64,000 nucleotides of DNA from Apostichopus japonicus (lineage: Eukaryota; Echinodermata; Holothuroidea; Aspidochirotida; Stichopodidae), in NCBI RefSeq assembly GCF_037975245.1, contig NC_092571.1, positions 2,214,501 to 2,278,500 of the forward strand, read 5' to 3'. Both the position numbers and the translations under genes were made by a program. Below are positions 34,565-47,700 of this stretch, one piece after another. The notes beneath the pieces are model-generated. The model ran no database searches, was not told the origin of the DNA, and was given only the letters and a program-made list of their open reading frames with translations. Within the stretch, counting starts at the first letter, position 1. Each line of letters begins with the position of its first letter.

Positions 34565-36289
34565 CAACCCTTTTTAATTCCCCAGTGAATGAGGTCGCCA
34601 GGAGGAAAATCCTGTGGCGACTAGATCTAAATTTATCCCAAATTCTGGTCGCCCAGAATGAAAATGTGATCGCCACTTTGATATGCTAAATATTAGTACA
34701 AAAAACACTAGGCCTAGGCTCAACATCGAGTAGCACTAGACTGTACATGTGTACACGCACAGAATCGTATAAAGACGTATAGGGGCCTAGGATAATAGGG
34801 TTGGGCGATGTATCGAAAATTATTATTATCGCGAAATTTTTTTTCAAGACGATATTTTTTGAGGATTGAACAAATGACGATAACTTCTTGTGAAAGAAAT
34901 TTGATATAAATGTGGGAAAAAATGCAATTATCCTTTCTCCGCTTTATGTGTAAATGTTATTCAAGCATTCCATGGTTAAGAAAGTTGAAAAGAAATCAAG
35001 TTTATCAACTTCATTTACTGACTTTTGAACTTCGTTAAAACCCGTCCTTTACAACATTCACTGTATAGAGAACAAAACTCTGAAAATCAGTAGAGAAATT
35101 ACCAATTGTGTACGAAAAGTAAGTTGGTACACCTTTCAAATTTTACGAAAGATCGAGCAAAATACTTTCGAAAAATTCACGCGAAACTGGCATATCGTGC
35201 TAAATGCAACAAATGTCATGTAAACAAGGCTCTAGTACACCCATTTATGAATTAACCATAAGACCACATCTGGTGTTAAGCGGGGGAAAAAGAAAGTATT
35301 TCTAGAATTTCCACCAAAAAAGGAAAAATTATTATCCTACCACAGTTAAGTGTATAGTAAATAGCCTAACCACTTCGTCGGTTACGGATCTCACGTAACA
35401 ACAAAAACACAACTATAAATTGTATTTTGCGAAGTTGACGTTCTCTACAAGGACATGGAAACAATATTTAGCATTTAGTTAATCATGCCAAGTGGCCTAA
35501 AATATGGAATTGCAAGGTTTACTTTTATAAATATGACCATACCGTAGCTATCGGGGCCATGATATCGTGCTATGTCTGTATGGTATAGACTGTGCCTCGT
35601 GTTTCATGGGGAAAAGAATGTTTTGTTCATGCGGAGGAGTCGGTTGGCTTGAGGTGTGTTTTACTTAACTTCATGTTACGGGGATATTTACCTACTTTTC
35701 TTAAACGTCAAAGATAATATTTCGCATAACTTTACCGATCCTTTACTGACTGACCTAATTAATTCTAGAGCGGAGCCAAAATAGTTTACTCCATGAAAAG
35801 TTTTTTGGAAACGTGCCAAAAATGTTAACAAACAGGTGTTAGAGAGGGGGTTGCAACTTGCTTGGACAAGGTACCTGGTAAAATTTACTGCACATGTAGC
35901 CTACCAGGGTTAAACACTGCAGTTGTAAACTGATGTACGTATAGTGAACGCTGTTCATTGTTAGGCAGTCTTGAAACGGGGCTTTGCCGAACGTATTGTT
36001 TGTTTCATGATATCGACAGTTTGGTAAGTTAAACTTTTTAAAGATTGTAAGACAGATTAAATCTCTTTTCATTTTATCACATAATATTGCTACTCTAACT
36101 TGTCATTTTAAAATTTTGAACAGTTTTGTGACAATTTAAATTCATCATGGTGAAATTTTCAGTTGCAAAAACTGATCGCCACAGTATTATAGGTCTGGCG
36201 ACTAGCATTAATTTTTCCAGAAATTCTCATCGCCAGCCGAGAATTGTGGTCGCCAATGCGACCATGGCGACCGTAATTAAAAAGGGTTG
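34565..36289. mobile_element. hAT-like DNA transposon, 1,725 bp, apparently non-autonomous
   Basis: Perfect 15-bp terminal inverted repeats (CAACCCTTTTTAATT left, AATTAAAAAGGGTTG right). A perfect 8-bp target duplication ACCTCATC lies at 34557-34564 and 36290-36297. Both ends carry clustered GTCGCC/GGCGAC motifs (34594, 34616 and 34648; 36197, 36249 and 36266) plus ATCGCC variants (34669, 36175 and 36229). These look like subterminal transposase-binding repeats, a known feature of hAT elements. No transposase is recognisable inside; the longest internal ORF (minus, 35839-36072) resembles nothing I know. Confidence 0.88.
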
Positions 36290-36297
36290 ACCTCATC

Positions 36298-37859
36298 AGT
36301 ATTGTCCCTGAATATGCTAGAAAAGTCAGATAATGGTCACCCATACTCCAATTTTAACATTATTTCTTTACTACCACATTAAAATTACTCATTCATACTG
36401 ATATGTAATTATATATTTTACACTCATCAATATCTGGCAATAATTTGGAGGATCAGAGCCGAGTTAGGAAAGTTCTTTTGCAAACTCCTAGCAATTTTTG
36501 ATAGTGTACTAACAGAATTTAGGGATAATACTGATGACCTTTAAGTGTCAACTATCCTGTTTTGACTTGCTGCCCTCTATTGAGGTTGTAACCGCAATCA
36601 TTGGTGGTGAAACTTTGATCTACCACCAATCAGCAAGTTTACTCAAGATCACAGGCATTGATAGCAGAGGCAGACATTTTGGAGTCTTTCAGAGGAGGGC
36701 TATTTCTGTTTGATGAAAAATAGATAAGTTTAGTCCTTCATCCTATCATCCCTGTCTGCTTGCTGTGTACAGATTTTCACGGTCTATAGTTTGTGCAAGA
36801 GGAGAATGTCAGTTTTTACTTATATCAGATATATGTTCATATCTTTGGTGGGGTCTTGTCCATCTTCTTCTTTCCAAGGGGTCTAAACATCATGCATAAT
36901 CAACTTCAGAAAAAAAGACAATGTTCCACAGTCTTATTATTTGCTGCAGACCTGACATGCCAGCATCAGTTTCTAAACCAAAACTGCAAAGTTTTCATTC
37001 GATTAAAAGAGCATTGACAATTTTGTTTATATTTCATTCTTATTTCTCTTAGCAAAATGTAATAAAATTTACTAAATTGCTACAGAATTCGTAAGTGGCA
37101 TATATATGGAGTTTTTGAGAGCTAATTGAGTGTCATGCTCTGGATTAATATACACATTTATGAAAATATTACCTGCAGAGCTGAGGCAAGAAATGTATTT
37201 GCATTTGAAGAAATTTTTTTTTGGGGGGGGGGGGTTCATTTTATTTTGTGGAAGACTCTGTTTTAGATACTCAGTGTTTCCACGGGTACCTTCTGTAGTA
37301 AAGTCAGTACAGGATACGTATGTCCTTACATCATTTAAACACAGAGACAGTGGTTGAGGGGAAGAATGAAGTACACTGCACAGGGTTACATGCTACCACT
37401 GACTTGAACTACTGTACCTTCATTTCGAAGCAATGAAATAGATAAGAGGTGCGGATGTAAAGTTCCCGGACTGTTTTACCCTTCAGCAATAAAAAAGATT
37501 TAGTGAGCAAGGTTTGGATGGTATGAAATGATGGGTAAGATAAGACAGGTTTTCTGCTCCTTAGGAGGGTGGGTATAGTTTGCATTATATATGTGGTAAG
37601 CTATGTTTCTAGATAAATCATATTAGAGTTTAATAATACAATACGTAACACTCAGAATTGATTTAGAAAGGAACTGTTTTAATACCGGTTGTAGGATGAT
37701 AAATCACATCTAATAATAAAAGTGGAAGAGTGCTCCTGTAGCCTTCCCTTCCCCTCCTTAGAAAGTATCTTGGCTCCCCACTCTTATAGGTCTGTCTCCA
37801 ATCCATGTTAGAATACACTTTCTCATCTACTTAACCAGTCAGAGACGACTAACTTCCTG
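36298..37859. other. Non-coding stretch, nothing recognised
   Basis: AT-rich. A short hairpin (ATTGGTGGT facing ACCACCAAT) lies at about 36600-36630; poly-G at about 37225-37236. Confidence 0.5.
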
Positions 37860-38125
37860 TTGTGACAACCAAAATCAGGAGGTTGTTCGATGGACGACTA
37901 GTTGTTTGCATCAAATTCAGAGTGCATTGTAATTTAATACCAATACCCCCTCCCCCCTCACCCTCCCCAAGTAGGTAAAAAGTTAAATTGGTATCATCCC
38001 CAATGTTGGTGTTTTGTTCAACAAACCTACTCGTGTCTGCTGCAATGTACCTATTGGTCATTGTTAAGTTGCTAGTTTTTTGGACAACCAAATTTGCTGT
38101 TCTGACAACCAACCGGTAAGGTTTG
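37860..38125 (+). repeat. Dispersed repeat copy, family B
   Basis: Contains ATCAAATTCAGAGTGCATTG, AAATTGGTATCATCCCC, GTTGGTGTTTTGTTCAACAA and GACAACCAAATTTGCTGTT. It matches the copies at 11450-11790 (inverse) and 15180-15420. Split internally by a C-rich run. Confidence 0.65.
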
Positions 38126-40105
38126 GGTGTCCCACGGACAGCCAGATAAATTTTGCAAACGGAACCCTAAAACCTTAATTTTCAATAAATTTGCTTCCCC
38201 TCTCACCCCCCCCCCCCCTTAAGGATACTCGACATGTATAGAAGGGGCATTTGTCTGGTAACCAATCTGTGTTTTTGTTGTTAATTGGGGCCATATTTGG
38301 CTACCCTATGTTACTTGATATAGTATCAAAATTTTATAGCGTTAGCCCCATTTTCCTAACACAGTTGTAAAGTCTTAGCCCACCAGATCTTTCCAGCATG
38401 TGCTGTAGTCTTTGGTCAGGTGGTTTCGGAAGCCAAAAGTAAACAATCCAAGGTAATTAAAAGTGTGAAATAATGAGCTACAGGTTTTTAATTACCGGCA
38501 GTCCAAATAACATTAAACCTGTGCACAGTGAGTACAAATAACCATAAACGTTGAACAACTATTCACACTGTTTCACACTGTTAAATTTAGTGCCACCATT
38601 TTGCATCTAAGCACCCTCCATTTTACCACAAGTTATCCTTGGGGAGGGGTCACCCCTCCTCTAAAACCCTTCCGCTGGACTACATAAAATGTTTGCTTCC
38701 TGCTACCCGGTACAAGGAGGGTTTGCCTGCATGTGTAACATATGTGCATGTACTTTACATTTCATGGCTGAATGGTGACCCTAAATTACATGGAAAGACA
38801 AAGTGCTCTTTTGTTACATATATATGCACGTCCAACATGTTCAATATTCCTGTGGATTAGTCCTATTACCACTTTTCTATGTTTTCTATTTATTGGTTTT
38901 TATTATTTTACACTCTGGATAAGAGACAGACAATGTTCAATTTGACCTCACCATACACTTACAGTGCTTGTGTATATTTACACAACACTTCCCCATCAAC
39001 TTCAGTGGGGAAAAAAATCTGTATTTTTTGTTCTTTTTCTTTCTTTTTTTATGAGGAGTTACCTTGCAACGATGTTTATTTTGTAAAGTTTAAACTATTG
39101 TTCTAAATGGAGCCATTCATTTTTTGTTAGCCAATTGTTTATAAACGAATATATTATCACAGCTAGGTTTAATGGAAGCTTTGTTGTGATTTATTGATGA
39201 GTTCCCATAACAACCAAACATTCACCCTATTCGATTGTTTGAATACTTTGTTCTTATTGAGCATTCTGAAATAAAATATAAAAAGTAAAATAGTTTTTAC
39301 ATAAAAGTATCAAAGGTATTAAGTTTATAACCAGTTACCTGGTTAGCTTCAAAGTGGAAACTAAAACAACAAATATGCCAGAACCTCTTCTGAAGTCATG
39401 TATCATTTCCCTGTACAAAAGATCATAGAAGAAGAATATAGCTTTTGTTTTTGAATAGCTGTGAAAAAAGACAAGGGTGCCCTTTATGATATAGGGATGC
39501 TTTAAAGAAGAGGGGGCAAAGATTCCAAGCATCAGGGTACCTCGATGAAGTCATAAAGGATGTTTAAGTAAGCAATTAGTGGAGGGCAGAATGATTGGGG
39601 GGAAACAGGAGATTGTTTATTTGTGCTAGTCATTGACAAGTGTTCCATAGCCATTAAGAACACAATGTGGGTATTCCAGGGCCATTATACTGAAGTCTCA
39701 CTGACTTTATAAACAAAGCACTGCGCTTGATTATTAACAAGGGAATTGGGTTTCCACCAAAGAGAAGAAAGGGAGTGAAGGGGTTAATTTTGCTTCTAGA
39801 ATTTAATGGGGGCTGGGTGAATGTCAAAACAGTTGTGGTTTTGGTCCTTGGCATAAATCCCCAAAAAAGTCAGTATTAAACAGTCTTCAATGCAGCTGAA
39901 TCAGAATATTAGTATCAAAGTACAGTTTAACTAGAGAGACCAGACATTGTCACAAAGAGCTGTTTGAAAGCCTTCAAGGGACAATAATGTTTCTATAAGA
40001 CCTTGCATTTTGTTGAAATTCCAAATGCAGACCACATTAAAAAACTTGTCAAGACAATCCAGGATGATGACATCACAGACCACACTATAATGATTGACCC
40101 AACAT
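38126..40105. other. Non-coding stretch with one possible repeat fragment
   Basis: TTTTGCATCTAAGCACCCTC and the C-rich sequence after it (38600-38680) resemble part of the 8878 MITE interior (TTGGCATCTGAGCACCTTC). Otherwise nothing recognised. Confidence 0.4.
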
Positions 40106-40113
40106 CCCAGAGT

Positions 40114-40384
40114 CAGTGGCAGAGATAGGGGTATTGGTCATGGGGGTGAGATTGGTCTGTAGGGGCGCTTTCGACACTATCACAGGTTGGCGCGGAGCGT
40201 ATAGACAATTTTTTCCGAGCATTACTAATTTGCAGATAATGTGACAAATGTTAATAGGTAGATGAGAGCACAATAAAAAAGTCAATAATCGCGAATAAGT
40301 GAAAATTGGTAAAAAGCTGAAAAGGGCGTCAGGAGGGCATCCGCCACCCCCCCCCCTCCCGACTGTATGGACGCTCCGCCACTG
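40114..40384. mobile_element. hAT MITE, 271 bp
   Basis: The left end CAGTGGCAGAG faces the right end CTCCGCCACTG (10 of 11 inverse match). Perfect 8-bp duplications CCCAGAGT lie at 40106-40113 and 40385-40392. The C-A-G-T-G start and the 8-bp duplication are hallmarks of hAT elements. No ORF. Confidence 0.92.
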
Positions 40385-40635
40385 CCCAGAGTATGGGGAG
40401 TGTTTAGTCAGACTTTGTATTTAGTTACATTCAACCAACCAGTTAAAACTAAGTTCTAAGGAACAAGATCTTGATATGGTTTCTTTCAACAGTGTGTAGA
40501 GTATTTCTTTCTCCTTTGGTGCCATTACCATGATATTCCGTTCGCACTTGTTTACTCTAAACTGTTCAGTTTCTTGGGAAAAAGTTTCTTTGGCAAATGT
40601 TTAGGGTGATAAAACTTCACTTGACCCCTAATATG

Positions 40636-40672
40636 ATCCAAGCAGGGAGTTGTTACAACTCCCTGATCCAAG
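40636..40672. mobile_element. 23-bp palindrome within 7-bp direct repeats
   Basis: CAGGGAGTTGT, one T, then ACAACTCCCTG (40643-40665) is a perfect palindrome around one central base. It is flanked by exact direct repeats ATCCAAG (40636-40642 and 40666-40672). It has the form of a transposon reduced to its two termini plus a target duplication; this reading is inference. Confidence 0.5.
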
Positions 40673-41497
40673 AGTCCACAGTGGGCAGAAGAAAACCTCT
40701 AGATTACGATTAATTTTGGGTTCACATTCCGAAAACATGGTGAAGTACTAAGATGTCTGTCTTGTTAGTCTCAGAAAGCTAGTTTGTGAAGTCAAATCAT
40801 CCACCAAAAGGGAAAAAAAGGTAAATATATTTGTCAAATTTATGTAACTTGCAAGGTAATTTGGTGAAGTAGGTACTATAAAGATGTGCTTTAGGGATGA
40901 AATATTGCTGTCAAGTTTTCACGATTGAGAGTTAGAGTTCACTTCAATCTACAAAGACCTGTTGCGATCCACAAAGATTTATTAGCTCCCAACTCTTGTT
41001 ACATATTTTTCAATTGTTCCTTTTGGTGATCGCAGAGTTATCTCTTGTTCTCCTCCCGGGGTGAATTATCTATATTCCTCCTCCCTTTGGTGATAATAAA
41101 AACGGTGTTTTCAATATCACATGTGGAACCAAATATTAATAAGCTTATCTTGTTTATTTCAAGGTTTTGAAATTCTTCATGGATTTGAAGCCATAAATCT
41201 TTGTAAGAAATAATTGTTTGCCATCTACTTAGGGCATTTCTTTGCAATCATTGTAACCCTCCTCCAATGGCAACATTAAAACTAGTTCTAGGAATTCTTC
41301 CCATTTTTTTCAACCTTTTTTTTTTGGTCCTTTCTTATTTTTTTTTCATCAATCTTTCATCGTTCAGCCTGAACTATTGGTCAGAGTATGAATGGAGATG
41401 ATGGACCCATCTAACCATCAGCAATAGAAGTTCTTGTCTATACCACATAGTTTTTTTCAAGCAACCTGTTGTATTCCATGACAATTTTTTCACTTCT
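40673..41497. other. Mostly unrecognised; possible LINE remnant on the minus strand
   Basis: The minus ORF at 41038-41247 contains KISLLIFGSTCDIENTVF followed by IITKGRRNI. This weakly resembles the C-terminal region of LINE polyproteins (an FG motif, then a hydrophobic stretch with TK). The evidence is thin. Confidence 0.25.
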
Positions 41498-41713
41498 CAT
41501 ATAAAAGTGTCCACAGAAATAAAAAGTAAATGTAATGGTCCGTATCAACTCCAGTCTTTCTCTCGGACCTTGTCAGACATTTTGATAACTGTTTTGATTC
41601 CATTCAGCATATAAAAGTGTCCACAGAAATAAAGTAAGTGTAATGGTCAGTCTCAAATCCAGTCTTTCTTTCGGACCTTGTCAGACAATTTTTATTTTTG
41701 ATACCATTCAGCA
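41498..41713 (+). repeat. Tandem duplication, 2 x about 110 bp
   Basis: Both units start CATATAAAAGTGTCCACAGA and share TGTAATGGTC, TCCAGTCTTTCT, CGGACCTTGTCAGACA and CCATTCAGCA. The second unit starts at 41608. Confidence 0.92.
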
Positions 41714-44700
41714 CTTGCATTACAATTTCAGTATTTATTGTCAAGTTTTATCACAACAAGTGGAGAAAACAAAATTTGTTTCAGCAAAATGTGTAGATCT
41801 ACCAGAATGAATAATTTCTGTAACTAAAATTTTGTGAGGCATTTTGCATGCTTGCTTGTGATAGCTTGATCACTACAACCATAAAAAAATGGGGGTTTTT
41901 GTTTGTCTTCATGCACTCATCCCTTTCCTATCCCACCCACCTGGTACATTAGCAAAGGTCTTCTGGATGCCAAGTATAATAAAGGAGATCATAGAATCAG
42001 CCATTAATTGTGCGAGCACTTAATTAAAACCTTACTGATGTAATTCTCTCAACAGCCCAAAGTTGAAAATAATAGGTTTGATCACAGGCCATTCTTCACC
42101 ACTAGTTTATAAATTGGTTTCGGAATGATCAGTATCAACATGTGGTTTTGTAACCCATGGGCTCCATAAAATGCAAAAATTTACAGCATAATTGTTAGCT
42201 CATCAATTGTAATCCAATAACACAAAATTGGGTACAAGATTTATTCAGCTATCTAGAGATATATATCTAGAGAGGTCACAAAGTGCCTACGAGTCGTGAT
42301 ACTATTCGGCCATTCTTCCTTTGAAATGCCATATATAATGCACTTTAAAACTAGCAGACCATAATATGATTGCTTATTGGATTCTGTCGTTTTCACATCT
42401 GACGAAAAATTGTTCCAATACAGATGGGATTTTGTTGAGTATGCTTAATTTATTTCCAATTTCTCCTCCCTTATTTGTTTGCCCTTTGGATGTAAAAGTG
42501 CATGGACCAAGGTCTCTCACAAAAGCCATCCAAGATTTTACACTTAGCACTGCTCTGGGGTGTAGGAGAGAGATGAGGAGGGGGGGTAAAAGCAATATCA
42601 TGGAAAGCAGCACTTTTGAATTAAATTTTGGTTAAAATTTCAACAAAATAATTCAATGGTATAAACTCCTGTCAGAATGCAACAGCTACCTCTTAAATAG
42701 TTAGGCTAAGTTTTATATCAAGTAATCAAGATAGAGTTTTGAAACACATGATTGGGGGGGGGGGGAGCTTCATTTGTTATTGCTTACAATGTGACATAAC
42801 TGTATATTATTCAAGCAGTGCATTTTGGTTACAACCATCCGTTTTATATTTGTTATTGTATATATATATTTTAGCCTGTTTGAATTTACAATAAAAACAC
42901 TGGTTTCATAGCTCTCACTGTAGTGTAACAGGTAATCATGTGTCTTACCTTTCCTCATGCATATATGGACAGTCACCATCATCTAGTACCACACACTTTC
43001 TTAAACGATCAAGATATTTTTCTCTTGCAAACCTCAACTTCATCTTGCTGTATAATCAGGGTTGACAGCCAGCCATAGCCCTGTTCTCAGTTATTAGTTC
43101 ATCATTTTTCCCATAATCCAATTTTCACCACCAGTGTCATCAAGTTCACAAGGGACCCCAGGTCACTCCATGTTTCTTACTCCAGGCAAACCCATTAATT
43201 TCCAATCTTAAAAAACTTTTTTGTCAAGATAACCTGAGTTTGATCTCTCAACACCTTTTGGAGAAGTCAGGGTTTTTCTGTTCCTCAGAGAGAGAGAGAT
43301 GTTTATAAGATCAGACAGTTTGTTGTGCCTATCTGATTAACATAGATGTCAGAAGGCACTACCCTGCCTTTCTAGTCTTCAATTTACAGCCATTGAAAGT
43401 TTGAGGTGCTAATTGATCAGAGTCATACCTGTGCAACTTTCAACTTAAAGGACAACTTAATATAATTTTGATGCACTGTAGACCTTTAAAAACCACTTCT
43501 ATCAGTACAGGTGGTTTTACTATATCACATTTAATCTTTGAGAAATTACCCTTTAAACCATTGAGGTTTTCTTTCACGGACCAAATGTTACTTCAGTTCC
43601 TCGCACGCAACACAAAACTCGATCATGTCTAATTCATACATATTACAAAATTGTCAATGCTAAATTTTGTAAAGTTAAAAGAACATGCTTTGGTTGTTTC
43701 ATAAGAATTTTGAAAGATTAACATAAACATTTAAAGCCTGTGCTCAGAAGCTGACATGAATGTCGTCAATTTAGCCTTAAAGGAACATTCCACAGATTAT
43801 CTTTTAAAGGTAACTAGATCTTAAAAACAGAAACACTGTGTGAAAGTTTTAAGTTCCTTGGTCAGAATGGCACAAAGTACAACCATGCTAGAAAATATTA
43901 CAAATATGCTAGACATTTCTGTGAAAATAAATTTGTGTACTGTATGGATTACCACATTTGACTGTTCTTAATTAGTGATTTACTTTTCTCCTCCTTAGTT
44001 TGTACCTTCCTAATAAGGGAATTGTTTAATCCATTTCCAAGAAAGGTTTGTGTCCCACAAATTAAATGTTGCTGTAGTTCTTATGTAGTTGGCAACCCTG
44101 TGAAGTTTTGACATAATTTGATTGTTTCAGGAGCAATTTCGGGTGCCCTTAGGTAACAGACCTGTATCACATTTTCCAAGTACAATTACCATTGTTTTAT
44201 CCACTTTGTATTATATACATGCACCACAATATTCTGGAGAAGACAAATGCCTATATATGACTTCATCCTTGTAATTTATAATTATTGACAAATATTTGAC
44301 ATTAATGATCTTGACCTCCCTTTGCTCCATCACCAAGAAGATTTCTCTGGTCACCAGAGGGTCACTAGAGGGTGGGAAGAACATTTATTGGGTGTCAGTC
44401 CTTGGGCCTATCTTCTTGTTTCACTAAGATAGTTTGTATAGTATCTGCTGGGTATTGTACAGTAGGGTGATTCATCTTGAGCACTGAAAGCTGCTGTAGG
44501 TAGGTGATGAAGGCTCCCTGGACCTATCTATGCCAGAGCCTCAAGTAGATAACCTGTGCTGTAGCTTTGAGAATCCTCCTCCTGAGTTGGTATGATCATT
44601 GCTGGAATAATTACTTGTGATACCATGGAGCTAAGTAATTATGGAATAACTCACATGGTGATGCATATATACTAACATCCCATCACAGTGTATGTTCCTT

Positions 44701-47700
44701 ATAGTAGCGTGAATATAGTAACATTTTGATATCACTTAAATGCAATAAAAGTAATAAATGTTTGTAATTTTCACTGTGTACATGTAATTATTTATTAACA
44801 TGATTGTTCAAGTAACCTGGAAGCAAAGTGACTGCAAAGTTAATTTCCATTCTATTTGGAATAATACCTCTAAACATGAAAGAACTCTGTTATCCTGGGC
44901 ACTATTTGAATGTTGACAATTAATTTGAAATATTTGACAGGAAGATGCCCCCACCCACCCCTTCCAGCATGCTTTAGGTCAGTGGAAGAAAATATGACTT
45001 GAATTTCATCCTTAAAAGCAAAATGGGTCAGTCTGTAGGACAATGCCTGGCCTACTTTCCATAATAAAATAAAATGAATGTCTTACAAAACAAAAACTTG
45101 GGACTTGCAGCAGATTCAATTTGTATTTTTCTACTGCCCTTTTTCCCCGGTTATTCATTTTACATGAAAAGAGTTTGAATTCTAATTGGCCTAAAGATTC
45201 AGAATACTACCAAAAATATCATGGAAAAAAAATAAATATGATAAAAAAAATAATATGATCCAGCCCCTAGGAAATAGAAGACATAAATAGGTCAGTATAT
45301 TTGTTAAACCAATTTCCCTCAATGGAATGCCTTGTAAGTCCGACAAATTGTCACCTGTTCAAATGGTCTTTGGTGGGAGTTGTACAAACAATTATGGTTT
45401 TAATTCTGCAGCCAGTTACTCAGCATTGAGATCTGTCGCCCTGGGAGAAAATTTCAAAGCCTAAAAATGATATGAGAACGAGAAGAAAGGCAAACGGGAA
45501 CACAAACAAGAAACAAAAAGAAAAAGACCAAAAAAGAAAAGAAGCCCTTTTGGGGCTACATTTGTTAGCCTACGGTCACTTATTCAACAGTTTTCCACCC
45601 TAGCTAGACTCCGTCAAGGTGCCCTAGCAGCATTTTGCTTTCCACGTTTTGTTTTCGTACTGTTTTTTTTTTATCGAAGATGACTTTACTAACCCCGCAA
45701 GGTGGAAATTGGATAAGAAGTCCACTTTTGTTTTAACAAGGTTAGGGGGTTATTACCGAAAGATATGCCAAAAGGGTATTAAGTGTCAGGTTTTTTTTCT
45801 TTCTTTTTTTCTCCAGATAGTAGAATCTGAGCAAGTCCCAATTTTCTCCCCTTATATACATATTTTTATGTATATATATTTTCTTTCTTTTTGTAAGGTC
45901 TGAATCGTTCAAATATTGCCATATGAGTTTAGTTCAGGCAGGCTGTGCCATTGTAAGCTCTAAGATTTTTAACCCCCATGCGTGTTTACTGTTTTCCTTT
46001 CCTGCAGGGGGTAAAAATGATTGATTTTGATTTGGCAGCTGTATCAAATTACAGTAAAAATTGGATGAAAGTGCTAATTTTAAGAAAGAACAGGATGTGG
46101 CCCAGATAAAATATGTCTGAAGGGTTAAACTAAACCTCAAATGAGTCGTTTTGTAAATAACCATGTAAGATGTTCCTTAGAACAGAATGTATATATACAC
46201 CCAATACCACTAGTCAAATAATAAGTTGGAAACAGTAAATTTACCAGTTTGTAAAATAGTTGTGTAAATACCAACTTTTACACTTGCATGGCCCCTGACA
46301 CTTGAGGCCCAGTTTAGGTGCCTCTACTATCCAATCATTTTCACAGCAATGACTTCTCCATAATTATTCCACCGACTGATATTACACTTCCTGTTGCATG
46401 GCCTACGACCAGGGGGGGTGGAAAGGGTGGGCCAGGGTCCATGGTTGATGGGTTGTGAAGCAACAAGTTGGTGGACAACAAGGTAGAGCTGTGCAGAATC
46501 TCTAGGTGGAGGTAGAGGTGACCAGAAATTGGGTCAAGTGGCAGGCTACACTAAAGCATCACACAGTATTAGAAAGGTTATGTAAGATCGTTGTGAATAG
46601 GTATCATTTCCTAGTCATGCAGAGCGCCACATCCAAATAACAGGTACAACATACTCTGATGAGATCCATGGTGGTCTAGTCCTACTAGATGAGACTACAG
46701 GACATATTTGCAGGCATGAACGTTTGTGGCACGTAAGTGGAATAGTTTTAAAGGATCATTCTGCAAATGTGGTTACAGGTGTAACAAGTTTAACCTACGA
46801 GTATCAATCCAAATAAGATGACATGTTGTTCAAACTAATTTAAGATTACTCTCCAAGATCGTTTATTCTCCAAACAATCGTTAAAACTGTGTCAAGAGCA
46901 ATTATTGAATTTGATCCTGTACTCTGGTGTTTCATCGCTAAGACATTTTTCATACCACAAAATCATTCATCGATACCATTCTGAACATGACATAATGTAC
47001 AGCAAATCAGAAAATACGAACAAATTTTGCTTCATTGGGGGGGGGAGAAACTTGACTTTAATATTAAGCTGATTGATCAATTTTACTGCATTTTAGTATT
47101 GGAATAGCATTGAAAATTTTATCAAAATGAACTGGAAAGGAGCCAAAAAAAAAAAAAATTAGGGTTAGAAGGGGACTATAACTAGTGACCTCAGGGTTCC
47201 CCCCCAAAAAAAAAAAAAAAAAAGAGGCTGGTTTAAGAGTTGGCCATGAAATGTGAGCGGTGACTTTTAATGGATGTTGTAAATCTTGAAACTCAACTAC
47301 CTACCTCCATCTAGGACAATTAATTCCATCTCGTTACTTGTGTGTACTTGAGACTCCCGGAAGGACCGTCAAAATTGAATCCAAATTACTTAAATAAACA
47401 ATAAAATCCTAATTTTAGTGACTTCTAAACCAAGATGTGGATTTTAACATGCTGAAAGGTAACACCGTGAAGATATTAACAACTTCATGGTAAAGGACAC
47501 TTTATGAAATCCACATGTTTCGTGTTTGGTGTAATTCCAATGGGCCGTTTCATTTGCTCATTTTGGTGTTAACGCTAAACCTCTCTAGAGATCCATGGGA
47601 AACTTATGTGTATGAATGGGGGGTCCTCTCATATATTAAATATTGATATTTCTGTTTTGCCTCTTTCTTTTATTCTTTGTTGGTAAAGTGGTGGAAAACC

